From positions 5,304,001 through 5,368,000 of the forward strand of contig NZ_FNSI01000001.1 of the NCBI RefSeq assembly GCF_900104955.1: DNA of 64,000 bases, in the 5' to 3' direction. Positions 45,664-53,417 of the stretch are shown in pieces. Origin of the DNA: Beijerinckia sp. 28-YEA-48 (GTDB taxonomy: Bacteria; Pseudomonadota; Alphaproteobacteria; Rhizobiales; Beijerinckiaceae). Below the pieces are notes generated by a model. The model worked only from the letters and a program-made list of their open reading frames with translations, did no database searches and was not told the DNA's origin. Position 1 is the first letter of the stretch, and each line of letters opens with the position of its first letter. The position numbers and the translations under genes were made by a program.

Positions 45664-46446
45664 ATGGCGATGGATGATCCGGTCATTCGCTTTCGCAATG
45701 TGGTGCAGGACTTCACGCGCGATGATGGCGGCCGGGTGCGGGCGCTCGACAATCTGTCGTTCGATATCGGCCGACATGAATTCGTCGCGGTGCTCGGCCC
45801 GTCGGGATGCGGCAAGTCGACCTTGCTGCGCCTGCTGGCCGGACTGGTGTTTCCGATCAGCGGCAGCGTCGAAATCTTCGGCATGAAGGTCAGCGAACCG
45901 CGCGATGAGATCGGCATCGTGTTCCAGCGGCCGACCTTGCTGCCCTGGTACAATGTGCTCGACAACGTCACCTTCCCGATGCGGCATAAATATGGGCGTG
46001 TCACCGAGGCGGAGAGGACGCGGGCGCGGGAATTGTTGGAGTTGGTCGAGCTCGGGGCGTTCGCCGGCGCCGGGATCGATCAATTGTCCGGCGGCATGCA
46101 GCAGCGTGTGGCCATCGCCCGCGCCCTGCTGCTTGATCCCGATATTCTGTTGATGGATGAGCCATTCTCGGCGCTCGATGCTTTGACACGCGATGAGATG
46201 AGTTTCGAGCTCATGCGCATCTGGGCCGAAAAGCCGAAGACGGTGCTGTTCATCACCCATTCCATTCCGGAGGCCGTTCTTTTGGCCGATCGCATCATCG
46301 TCATGACGCCGCGCCCTGGCGCGGTGCGCGAAGTGCTCGATGTGCGCGTGCCGCGCCCGCGTTCCCTTGCCTCATTGTCGGATCCCCAGTTCAATGCTCT
46401 CGCCAACCACATCCGCGCCAGCCTCTTCAGCCGTCGCGCCGCCTGA
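45664..46446 (+). CDS. ABC transporter ATPase, taurine/nitrate type
   Basis: A 260-residue ATPase: LGPSGCGKSTLLRLLAG (Walker A), LSGGMQQRVAIARALL (signature), ILLMDEPFSALDALTR (Walker B) and FITHSIPEAVLLADR (switch). It lies 33 bp after the SBP and its 3' end overlaps the permease gene by 53 bp. The start could be the ATG at 45664 or the next at 45670. It powers the importer of the 43087-47245 operon. Confidence 0.92.
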   Translation: MAMDDPVIRFRNVVQDFTRDDGGRVRALDNLSFDIGRHEFVAVLGPSGCGKSTLLRLLAGLVFPISGSVEIFGMKVSEPRDEIGIVFQRPTLLPWYNVLDNVTFPMRHKYGRVTEAERTRARELLELVELGAFAGAGIDQLSGGMQQRVAIARALLLDPDILLMDEPFSALDALTRDEMSFELMRIWAEKPKTVLFITHSIPEAVLLADRIIVMTPRPGAVREVLDVRVPRPRSLASLSDPQFNALANHIRASLFSRRAA

Positions 46447-47245
46447 GGCGGAGCCGCGCAAGGAGGCATCCGCTTTCAACTTCGCCGCGCTGGCGTACCG
46501 TTTCGCGCCGCTGCTCGCCTTCATGGCGCTGTTGATCGTCTGGGAAGGCGGCTGCCGGCTGTTCCGCGTGCCGAGCTTTCTGCTGCCGCCGCCGAGCGCC
46601 ATCGTCATGGGCGCGCGTGAGATTTCTGTCGATCTATGGCTGGGCCATGCCTGGGCGACAGTGCGGGTCGCGGTCATGGGCTATCTCGCGGCGGTGGCGA
46701 TCTCGATCCCGCTCGCCATTGCTTTGTCGTCGTCGAAACTGCTGTCGCGCACGCTTTATCCGCTGATCGTCGTCGTGCACTCGATGCCGATCGTGGCGGT
46801 CGCGCCGATCATCGTCGTCACCTTGGGGGCGTCCGATCTGCCGCGCGTGGTCATCACCTTTTTGATCACCTTCTTCCCGATCGTCGTGACGACGACGGCT
46901 GGCCTGCTGGCAACGCCGGAAGAGCTGATCGAATTGTCGCGGTCGCTGCGCGCCAGTCGTTGGCGCGAATATACGCAGATCCGTTTGCCGTTCGCGCTGC
47001 CTTATATTTTCAGCGCATTGAAGATCGCAACGACCTTGTCGGTGGTGGGCGCGGTGGTGGCGGAGTTCGTCGCGGCTGAGAAAGGCCTCGGCTATATGAT
47101 CATGTTCTCGACATCGTTCTTCAAGATCAACCATAGCTTCGCATCGCTGGCGATTTTGGTCGCGATCAGCCTGGGCTTTTTCCAGCTGATGGTCTTGCTG
47201 CAGAAATGGCTGGCGCCGTGGTCGCTGCCGCGTTCGGAGCGGTGA
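46394..47245 (+). CDS. ABC transporter permease, taurine/nitrate type
   Basis: A 283-residue permease starting at the ATG at 46394, inside the ATPase gene in another frame; GGATCC lies upstream. Six membrane helices follow an Ala/Pro-rich tail. The coupling loop ELIELSRSLRASRWREYTQI and VVHSMPIVAVAPIIVVTLGA are typical. Its stop directly abuts the tonB stop on the other strand (TGATCA), with no spacer or terminator. Confidence 0.88.
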   Translation: MLSPTTSAPASSAVAPPEAEPRKEASAFNFAALAYRFAPLLAFMALLIVWEGGCRLFRVPSFLLPPPSAIVMGAREISVDLWLGHAWATVRVAVMGYLAAVAISIPLAIALSSSKLLSRTLYPLIVVVHSMPIVAVAPIIVVTLGASDLPRVVITFLITFFPIVVTTTAGLLATPEELIELSRSLRASRWREYTQIRLPFALPYIFSALKIATTLSVVGAVVAEFVAAEKGLGYMIMFSTSFFKINHSFASLAILVAISLGFFQLMVLLQKWLAPWSLPRSER

Positions 47246-48136
47246 TCAACGCAGACTGAAGCTGATCGTCGTGCCGGTGCGGAAGGTGCCCCCGGGGGGC
47301 GGCGGCACCTGCAGGCTGGCCAGCATTTGCCGGACGGCGGCATCGAGCAGGCCATTGCCTGAAGAGCGGATGGACGAACTGGTGACGCGCCCACCGGCGC
47401 CGATGGTGAAAGAGACGCCAACGGAGCCGGCGGCGCCGCTCTGGCGCGCCGCCGCCGGATAGACCTTCAGCCGGTTGAGCGCCGCCGCCACGAGCGAGGC
47501 ATAGGCCGCGCTCGACATGCCGCTCTGGGCGGCGCGATTGGCGGTCGCCACGCCCGCTGCCGGGGAGGGGCGCGCCGCGCTGCGGGCCGCCGCTGGTGGC
47601 TCGGCTTTCGGGTGTTCCTTCGGCTTGGCCGCGACCTTCGGTTCCGGCTTGGGTTTAGCCACGGGTTTGGCGGCCTGTGGCTTGGGCGGCGGCTTGGGTG
47701 TTTCGCGCACCACGGGCGGCGCCGTGATGGCTGGCTCCGGCGCCGGTGGCATGACGGGCGTGGGTGGTTCGGGCAAAGCCGCGGTTTGCTGCTCTGGCTC
47801 TGGCGGGGGTGTTTCCGTTGGCTCGGTCTTGGCTTCCTGCGGCGGCTCGGCGGGCGTTTCTTGTGGCGTTTCTTGAGCGGCTTCCTGGCTCGCCTCTTGT
47901 GCCTGTTGCTGCTCCTGCGCGGGGGCCAGATTAGCGGTGATGTCGGCTGGCGGCACCAGATCGATGGCGATCGGCGGCAGGGACACCTCGGGCGCATAAT
48001 TGGCGAGGCCCGCGATCACCGCGCCATGGGCCGCGAACGCCACCACAAACGCCAGTCCGGTCAAGCAGTTACGCTGGCCGGAATCGGGGAGATTCCGGCC
48101 CTCGGTCAGACCCAATTCGGTTGCCAGCACAGTCAC
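47246..48136 (-). CDS. tonB: TonB-type energy transducer
   Basis: A 296-residue protein with one N-terminal membrane helix (GLAFVVAFAAHGAVIAGLA), a long Pro/Glu/Lys-rich periplasm-spanning segment (about 60-190) and a C-terminal TonB domain (LNRLKVYPAAARQSG, GRVTSSSIRSSGNGLLDAAV). It would pass proton-motive energy to outer-membrane receptors; exbB and exbD are not nearby. The start is uncertain: GTG at 48136 has no ribosome site and may be translated from a leaderless message, as a TATAAC box ends about 9 nt upstream. A dyad resembling a metal-regulator box overlaps this promoter. Confidence 0.85.
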   Translation of the reverse strand: MTVLATELGLTEGRNLPDSGQRNCLTGLAFVVAFAAHGAVIAGLANYAPEVSLPPIAIDLVPPADITANLAPAQEQQQAQEASQEAAQETPQETPAEPPQEAKTEPTETPPPEPEQQTAALPEPPTPVMPPAPEPAITAPPVVRETPKPPPKPQAAKPVAKPKPEPKVAAKPKEHPKAEPPAAARSAARPSPAAGVATANRAAQSGMSSAAYASLVAAALNRLKVYPAAARQSGAAGSVGVSFTIGAGGRVTSSSIRSSGNGLLDAAVRQMLASLQVPPPPGGTFRTGTTISFSLR

Positions 48137-48141
48137 GGTTC

Positions 48142-48162
48142 GATTGTTATACTATTACAATC
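48142..48162 (-). promoter_or_regulatory. Zur/Fur-like dyad overlapping the tonB promoter
   Basis: A perfect 6-bp inverted repeat (GATTGT...ACAATC, 21 bp in all) sits 6 bp upstream of the tonB GTG. Read in the tonB direction the core is TGTAATAGTATAACA, one change from the proteobacterial Zur-box core TGTTATAnTATAACA as I recall it. TATAAC within it can serve as -10. Repression by zinc or iron is inferred. Confidence 0.4.
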
Positions 48163-48183
48163 TGGCGCGCGAGCTTATCGGGG

Positions 48184-48954
48184 TCATTTTTTTGGGGCGA
48201 CCAGACTGAACAGCGCGCCCTGGGGGTCGAGGCCCTGGACGATCCAGTCACCGCCGGGCACTTCCATCGGTCCCATCAGGACTTGGCCGCCGGCTGCCTT
48301 GACGCGTTCCGCCCCGGCATCGGCGCCTTCGATATTGAAATAATAGTTCCAATAGGGCGCCGGCATTTCCGGCATCTTGTTCATCATGCCGCCCATCGGT
48401 TCGCTGCCGATGGCGAAGAGCTGGTAGGTGCCCATGGCGCCCATGTCGACACTGTCGGCCTTGGTCCAGCCGAACAGATCGCCATAGAAATCGAGCGCGG
48501 CGACATGATCGTTGGCATAGAGCTCGCGCCAGCCGGCCTGGCCTGGGGTGCTGCGTGGCGGCGGAGGCGGCGCCTCGCCCTGGCCCTTGAACAGGACGAA
48601 AGCCGCGCCCTGCGGATCGGCGACGATGGAGAAACGGCCGATGCCGGGAATATCTTCGGCCGCGCGATAGATCGTACCGCCTTTGCTCTTCACCTTGGCC
48701 GCCATGGCATCGACATCGTCGACGGCGATATAGCCGACCCAGCCGGGCTTGGCGCCTTGATCGCAGGCTTCTTTCGGCAAAGTCATCATGCCGGCCACCA
48801 TCGCGTCGCCAGCCGACATCAGCCAATAGTCCATGTTGGGTTGGCCGGCGTCTTGACCCGTCCAGCCGATGACGTTGCTGTAGAACTTGCGCGCCGCCGG
48901 CAGGTCGGAGGTCATCAGTTCATACCAGCAGAATTTTCCGTTCCACTCAGACAT
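48184..48954 (-). CDS. Two-module VOC-superfamily protein
   Basis: A 256-residue protein of two VOC modules: residues 1-125 (FCWYELMTSDLPAARKFYSN to QGAAFVLFKGQG) and 140-256 (WRELYANDHVAALDFYGDLF to QGALFSLVAPKK), joined by a Pro-rich linker. The motif WYELMT at the start is typical of the 27-kDa antigen/CFP30B-like glyoxalase group. Canonical metal ligands are not all present. It precedes tonB by 47 bp on the same strand. Function unknown. Confidence 0.85.
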   Translation of the reverse strand: MSEWNGKFCWYELMTSDLPAARKFYSNVIGWTGQDAGQPNMDYWLMSAGDAMVAGMMTLPKEACDQGAKPGWVGYIAVDDVDAMAAKVKSKGGTIYRAAEDIPGIGRFSIVADPQGAAFVLFKGQGEAPPPPPRSTPGQAGWRELYANDHVAALDFYGDLFGWTKADSVDMGAMGTYQLFAIGSEPMGGMMNKMPEMPAPYWNYYFNIEGADAGAERVKAAGGQVLMGPMEVPGGDWIVQGLDPQGALFSLVAPKK

Positions 48955-48987
48955 TGGCTACTCCCACCTTTGCACTCTTAGATTTTA

Positions 48988-49716
48988 TCACGCACAGCAT
49001 GACGCTTTGGCGTTGGCCTCATATTCGTCGTGGCGGCGCACCCAGTTCATGGTCGAAGCTTCATTGCGGCCCTTCGGCGCGCGATCGAGCAGCATTAGGG
49101 AGCCGATGGCCTCCTCCATGCCGCGCGCATAGCTCGAATAGGTGTGGAAGACCTCACCGTTCTCGCCTTTGGCGAAACAGCTCAGGCCGGGCAGTTCGTC
49201 GTGGCCACGGTCGGAGCCGATCGTTTCGTAATTATAATAGATGTGTCCCTTGGCGAGTTCCTCAGGTGTGAAGGAAACATGATAGTCGGAGTTGAAGTCG
49301 TTACCATTGGAAGAAACCCAGGGGAACTTCCATGCCATGCGCTTGCGATAGGCCTCGATCTGGGGAAGCGTCGCGCGTGATACGGCGATCAGATTGACAT
49401 CGTGATGGATGATATGCTGCCGCGCGCCATCGAGATGATCGGCGAGGAAAGAGCAGCCAGGACAGCCGGCGGTCCAGTCGGGGCCGAGCATGAAATGATA
49501 GACGATGAGCTGGCTGCGGCCGTCGAAGAGATCGGCCAAGGATTTGCCGCCGGTCGGCGTGTCGAATGTGTAGGTCTTGTCGACTTTCACCCAGGGCAGG
49601 GCCAAGCGTTCCTGGTTCAGCTGATCGCGCGCGCGGGTGTGTTCCTTTTCGCGCAGAAGCAGCGCTTCGCGCGCCTTGAGCCATTCCGCGCGTGAGACGA
49701 CAGGGTGGTTGGCCAT
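48988..49716 (-). CDS. DUF899 family thioredoxin-like protein
   Basis: A 242-residue DUF899 protein. It shows the family opening VSRAEWLKAREALLLREKEH, the LIVYHFMLGPDWTAGCPGCS segment with a CPGC pair in the position of a thioredoxin active site, and NDFNSDYHVSFTPEE. No signal peptide is present. It diverges from a MarR regulator with a perfect palindrome between them, so it is the likely target. Function of the family is unknown; a redox or stress role is inferred. Confidence 0.88.
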   Translation of the reverse strand: MANHPVVSRAEWLKAREALLLREKEHTRARDQLNQERLALPWVKVDKTYTFDTPTGGKSLADLFDGRSQLIVYHFMLGPDWTAGCPGCSFLADHLDGARQHIIHHDVNLIAVSRATLPQIEAYRKRMAWKFPWVSSNGNDFNSDYHVSFTPEELAKGHIYYNYETIGSDRGHDELPGLSCFAKGENGEVFHTYSSYARGMEEAIGSLMLLDRAPKGRNEASTMNWVRRHDEYEANAKASCCA

Positions 49717-49745
49717 TGTCCCTCTCCCTTGTGTGGTGTATAAAG

Positions 49746-49757
49746 GTTGATATCAAC
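49746..49757. promoter_or_regulatory. Perfect 12-bp palindrome GTTGATATCAAC, MarR operator candidate
   Basis: GTTGATATCAAC is fully self-complementary and lies 30 bp before the DUF899 start and 38 bp before the divergent MarR start. TTGATATCAA-type sites are typical for MarR proteins, so autoregulation plus control of DUF899 is likely. Confidence 0.6.
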
Positions 49758-49794
49758 ATTATTCCGCAAGGTCAACCTGGGTATCGCCGACGTC

Positions 49795-50253
49795 ATGATG
49801 AAATCCGCAACGAAATCTTCGCCGGTGCCTTATGCGACCACGTTGCATGTGCGCGACACGTGCTTGTGTTTTCACGCGCAAAAGGCGGCGCGCGTGCTGG
49901 CGCGCGTATTCGATGAAGCGATGCGGCCGTATGGCCTCACCAATGGTCAGTTCTCGTTGCTGATGTCGCTGAACAGGCCCGAGCCTGCGTCCATGGGCAC
50001 CGTGGCGCATTTCCTCGCCATGGACCGCACCACATTGACGGCGGCACTGAAGCCGCTGGAGCGGCGCGGCTTGGTCGACATTGTCCAGGACCCTGATGAT
50101 CGGCGCAGCCGTCTGTTGAAGCTGACGGCGCTTGGGCTCGATACACTAGCCGCCGCCGTACCGGTTTGGGAGAAGAAGCACGCCGAGGTTGAAAAACTTC
50201 TCGGCGCCATCGCGCCCGACGAGATCCGGCAGGGATTACGCGCGCTGAGTTGA
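49795..50253 (+). CDS. MarR-family transcriptional regulator
   Basis: A 152-residue winged-helix protein. The start is set at ATG 49795 (a second ATG follows at 49798) because the upstream TTG at 49747 lies inside the operator palindrome. The DNA-binding part reads PYGLTNGQFSLLMSLNRPEP, GTVAHFLAMDRTTLTAALKP and the wing QDPDDRRSRLLKLTALG. Two Cys near the N-terminus (RDTCLCFHAQKAAR) could make it redox responsive, which would fit the thioredoxin-like partner. Confidence 0.88.
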   Translation: MMKSATKSSPVPYATTLHVRDTCLCFHAQKAARVLARVFDEAMRPYGLTNGQFSLLMSLNRPEPASMGTVAHFLAMDRTTLTAALKPLERRGLVDIVQDPDDRRSRLLKLTALGLDTLAAAVPVWEKKHAEVEKLLGAIAPDEIRQGLRALS

Positions 50254-50280
50254 GATTTTTGCGTCCACCGTGGCGGAAAT

Positions 50281-52098
50281 TCAGCTCCCCTTTGAGCGGC
50301 GGAAGAGCCGTATGATTTTGCGTGGCAGTTTTCGCGATGTCATATGTGCGCCGACGTTGCGCTTTTCGAGCACGATCTTCCGGTCGTGAAATTCCTCGAT
50401 GCCGGTGCGGTGTCCGACACTGAGAACGGTGGCCTCGGCCAGATCTTCCCGCAGCAGGGACAGCAGCGATTCCTGGCTTTCTTCGTCGAGGGCCGATGTT
50501 GCTTCATCCATGATGATGATCTGCGGTTTCTGGATCAGCAAGCGACAGAAGGCGACGCGTTGGCGTTCGCCGCCCGACAAGGTCTGGTCCCAGCGCATAT
50601 CGGGCTCGTCGAGACGTTTGCTCAAATAGCTCAGGCCGCAGCGTTTCATGGCCGCGTGGATCACGTCGTCGCCGATGGTCGTTCCTTCGCTGGGATAGAC
50701 CAGGGCTTCGCGCAATGTTCCCAACGGCAGATAGGGCTTTTGCGGCACGAAGGCGATGGTGACATTGAGGGGCACTTTGATGGAGCCCGACCCCCATGGC
50801 CAGAGGCCGGCCATGGCGCGTATCAGTGTGCTTTTACCCGATCCGCTTTCGCCGGTGACGAGCACTTTCTCACCAATCTCGATTCGCGTGGATGCATCCT
50901 TGATGACGACGCGTCCAGCAAGATCGGCAATGGAGAGATTGTTGAGATGGATTGCGCCGTCATCGCTGACGCCCAGTTCGATCCTGTTCTCGCCTTCCAT
51001 GTCGGCGCCGAGATCGATTTCATTGAGTGCGCGGCCAAGTTCGCTGACGCGTCCGGCCGATGCATACCATTCGGCCAAGCGAACGATATTGTCGACAAAC
51101 CAGACGAGCGCGCCCTGGACGGCATTGAACGCGGCGACGACCTGCATCACGGCGCCGAGGGATAAATCGCCAGCGAGATATTTTGGCACGACCAGGAGCA
51201 AGGGAACGATCGGGAACAGGCCGCCATTGGTGTTGAGCACGATGGCGATGACGCCCTGTTGGCGAATGATGTTGAGCCAGGCGGTGACGACATCGGCATA
51301 GGACGACTTCACCGATCCAAGCTCATCTTTATCGCCGCGAATCAGCGCGATGCTTTCGGCATTTTCACGCAGGCGCGTCATCTCGGCGCGGAACTGGGCT
51401 TCCGCTTCGTTCTTGGCCATCACCCAGGGCACCAAGGGCTTGCCGACCACATAAGCAGCGGTCGAGGCAATCGCTGCGTAAATCACGGCTGCGATCGCCA
51501 TATAGGCGGGAATGTCAAATGTTGACGTGCCGAGCGTGAGTTGAGCAGAACCCGCCACCTGCCACAGAATGGCGGCGAAGGTCGCCGCGGTGATGAGCGC
51601 GCTGAACAGGCCGAGGGCCAATTCGACCAAGGGTTCGATGGCGAGGCGTACGTCGTCGGCAATGCGATATTCGGGTGCCGATTGGTTGGGGGCGACGAAG
51701 CCGAGGCGGTAATAGCGCTGATCGGCGATCCACCAGCCGGCGATGTGATTGGTCAGCCATTCGCGCCAGCGTGTTTGAAACAACATGCGTGTGACCACCA
51801 GCGCCGAAACGGAGGCGGCAATGCCGATCACAACGAAAGGTACCCAGGCGATGGCGACCCAGACGTCGGGCAGGCTCTTATGCTCAAGCGCATCGAAGAA
51901 GATACGATTCCAGGCATTAAGCCCGACTTGGCCGCCGATCTGGGCAAGTTGGCTGGCGACCACCAGGAAGGTGAGTGTCCAGGCGCGCAGTGCGCTTTCG
52001 CCGCGCCAAAATCCACCTGAAAGGGAAAAGAAGTTGCGAATGATCGGCGGGGTTTCAGATTTTTCTTGGTTCGCCGAGCTCGTCTTCAAGTCGTCCAT
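50281..52098 (-). CDS. BclA/YddA-like ABC transporter (SbmA/BacA domain fused to ATPase)
   Basis: A 605-residue half-transporter with an N-terminal SbmA/BacA-like membrane domain (about 20-340; WLTNHIAGWWIADQRYYRLG, NQSAPEYRIADDVRLAIEPL) and a C-terminal ATPase: GESGSGKSTLIRAMAGLWPW (Walker A), LSGGERQRVAFCRLL (signature) and IIIMDEATSALDEES (Walker B). The ATG at 52098 follows GGGAG. Relatives import antimicrobial or nodule peptides, bleomycin or B12. It converges on the MarR gene. Length is somewhat below that of Bradyrhizobium BclA. Confidence 0.87.
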   Translation of the reverse strand: MDDLKTSSANQEKSETPPIIRNFFSLSGGFWRGESALRAWTLTFLVVASQLAQIGGQVGLNAWNRIFFDALEHKSLPDVWVAIAWVPFVVIGIAASVSALVVTRMLFQTRWREWLTNHIAGWWIADQRYYRLGFVAPNQSAPEYRIADDVRLAIEPLVELALGLFSALITAATFAAILWQVAGSAQLTLGTSTFDIPAYMAIAAVIYAAIASTAAYVVGKPLVPWVMAKNEAEAQFRAEMTRLRENAESIALIRGDKDELGSVKSSYADVVTAWLNIIRQQGVIAIVLNTNGGLFPIVPLLLVVPKYLAGDLSLGAVMQVVAAFNAVQGALVWFVDNIVRLAEWYASAGRVSELGRALNEIDLGADMEGENRIELGVSDDGAIHLNNLSIADLAGRVVIKDASTRIEIGEKVLVTGESGSGKSTLIRAMAGLWPWGSGSIKVPLNVTIAFVPQKPYLPLGTLREALVYPSEGTTIGDDVIHAAMKRCGLSYLSKRLDEPDMRWDQTLSGGERQRVAFCRLLIQKPQIIIMDEATSALDEESQESLLSLLREDLAEATVLSVGHRTGIEEFHDRKIVLEKRNVGAHMTSRKLPRKIIRLFRRSKGS

Positions 52099-52212
52099 AG
52101 TCTCCCAGCCTTCACGGCGAGCCCACCATGCCTGAGGCACGATGGGTTAGCTTCGCCGCGTTGCCGAGCGGCAGTTCGGAATGCAACCTGCTTCCAAACC
52201 ACCGGCCAGGCG

Positions 52213-53127
52213 TCACTCGGGCAGTGGTATGAACTCTGTTTCGTGCGGCACCGGCGCGAATTGTCCGCGCTTCCAATCTTCCTTCGCCTGTTCGATGCGC
52301 TCCTTGCTCGAGGAGACGAAATTCCACCAAATATAACGCGGTCCGTTCATGGCGGTTCCACCGAGCAACATCAGCCGCGCATTGGTCGCAGCGCGAATGG
52401 TGATCTTGCCGCCAGGGCGGAAGACCAGCAGGCGCGAGGATTCGAAGCGTTCGCCGGCAACGTCGATCTCGCCCTCGACCACATAGATCGCGCGCTCTTC
52501 GTAGTCGGCATCAAGCGGCAGAGAGCTACCAGCGGTGAGGATGGCCTCGACATAGAACCAGTCCGAGAGCGTGTTGACCGGCGAGGCCTGGCCGTAGGCG
52601 CGGCCGGCGATGATGCGTGTTTCAACGCCTTTCTCCGAAACGCGCGGCAACACTTGCGCGGCGAAATGCTGAAAGCTTGGATCAATCTCCTCGAAGCCTT
52701 CGGGCAGGGCCACCCAGCTTTGAATGCCCGAGAGACTGTGGGTGCCCGCACGCAGGTTTTCAGGCGAGCGTTCCGAATGGGCGATGCCACGGCCGGCGGT
52801 CATCAGGTTCATGGCTCCGGGCGTGATCTCGAGTTCGTTGCCTTCGCTGTCGCGATGCATGATCGAACCGTCGAACAGATAGCTGACGGTGGCGAGGCCG
52901 ATATGAGGATGCGGCCGCACGTCGATGCCATGGCCGGCGGTGAATTGCGCTGGGCCCATCTGGTCGAAGAAAATGAAGGGGCCAACCATCTGGCGCTTGC
53001 CGTGCGGCAGCGCGCGCCGCACATCGAAGCCGCCGATGTCGCGGGCGCGTGGCACAATCACCAGTTCCAGCGCGTCACAGGAATGAGGGTCGCCCGCCAC
53101 AGGGTCGTTTCCAGCATGCCAGCTCAT
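52213..53127 (-). CDS. Pirin family protein
   Basis: A 304-residue bicupin. Metal ligands of the N-terminal cupin are H73, H75 (RPHPHIGL), H117 and E119 (GIAHSERSP). The C-terminal cupin is intact (GERFESSRLLVFRPG). Bacterial pirins can act as quercetin dioxygenases or redox-responsive modulators. It lies 114 bp before the ABC exporter on the same strand, but a long gap argues against tight coupling. Confidence 0.92.
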   Translation of the reverse strand: MSWHAGNDPVAGDPHSCDALELVIVPRARDIGGFDVRRALPHGKRQMVGPFIFFDQMGPAQFTAGHGIDVRPHPHIGLATVSYLFDGSIMHRDSEGNELEITPGAMNLMTAGRGIAHSERSPENLRAGTHSLSGIQSWVALPEGFEEIDPSFQHFAAQVLPRVSEKGVETRIIAGRAYGQASPVNTLSDWFYVEAILTAGSSLPLDADYEERAIYVVEGEIDVAGERFESSRLLVFRPGGKITIRAATNARLMLLGGTAMNGPRYIWWNFVSSSKERIEQAKEDWKRGQFAPVPHETEFIPLPE

Positions 53128-53329
53128 GAAGTCTCCGATTGTTGGAGTTTGCGCCGCACCACCAACCGTGCGCCGCGCTTTCTCATTGGGCTAAATGTAA
53201 GCAAGCCCGCACCGAAACCCAAACGCTGCTTGCGCGTGGAGGTTCCTGTACGGGCTCGGTGATGACAAAATGGCGAAATGGGTCGTCAGGCGGCCCATTT
53301 CACCGTTGTTTTTACTATAGCGTTTCACA

Positions 53330-53417
53330 GCTCGACGGAATCGTCGAGCGCCATGAAGACGCGTCCAAATATCGAGGATCTAAGCAAAATCACGTTTCTA
53401 CCGAAACGTGATTTGCT
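53330..53417. repeat. Composite intergenic palindromes next to the FAD-monooxygenase stop
   Basis: Two hairpins fill this stretch: GCTCGACG-GAAT-CGTCGAGC (53330-53349) and a near-perfect 15-bp stem (AGCAAAATCACGTTTC 53383-53398 with GAAACGTGATTTGCT 53403-53417, loop TACC). The second begins directly after the stop codon of the leftward monooxygenase gene and may act as its terminator. The pattern resembles dispersed intergenic elements of Hyphomicrobiales. Confidence 0.65.

Noticed and set aside
45010..46260. 416-codon - strand open frame opposite the SBP and ATPase
   Set aside because: The + strand genes have full ABC motifs; the antisense frame is Arg/His/Gln-rich and featureless.
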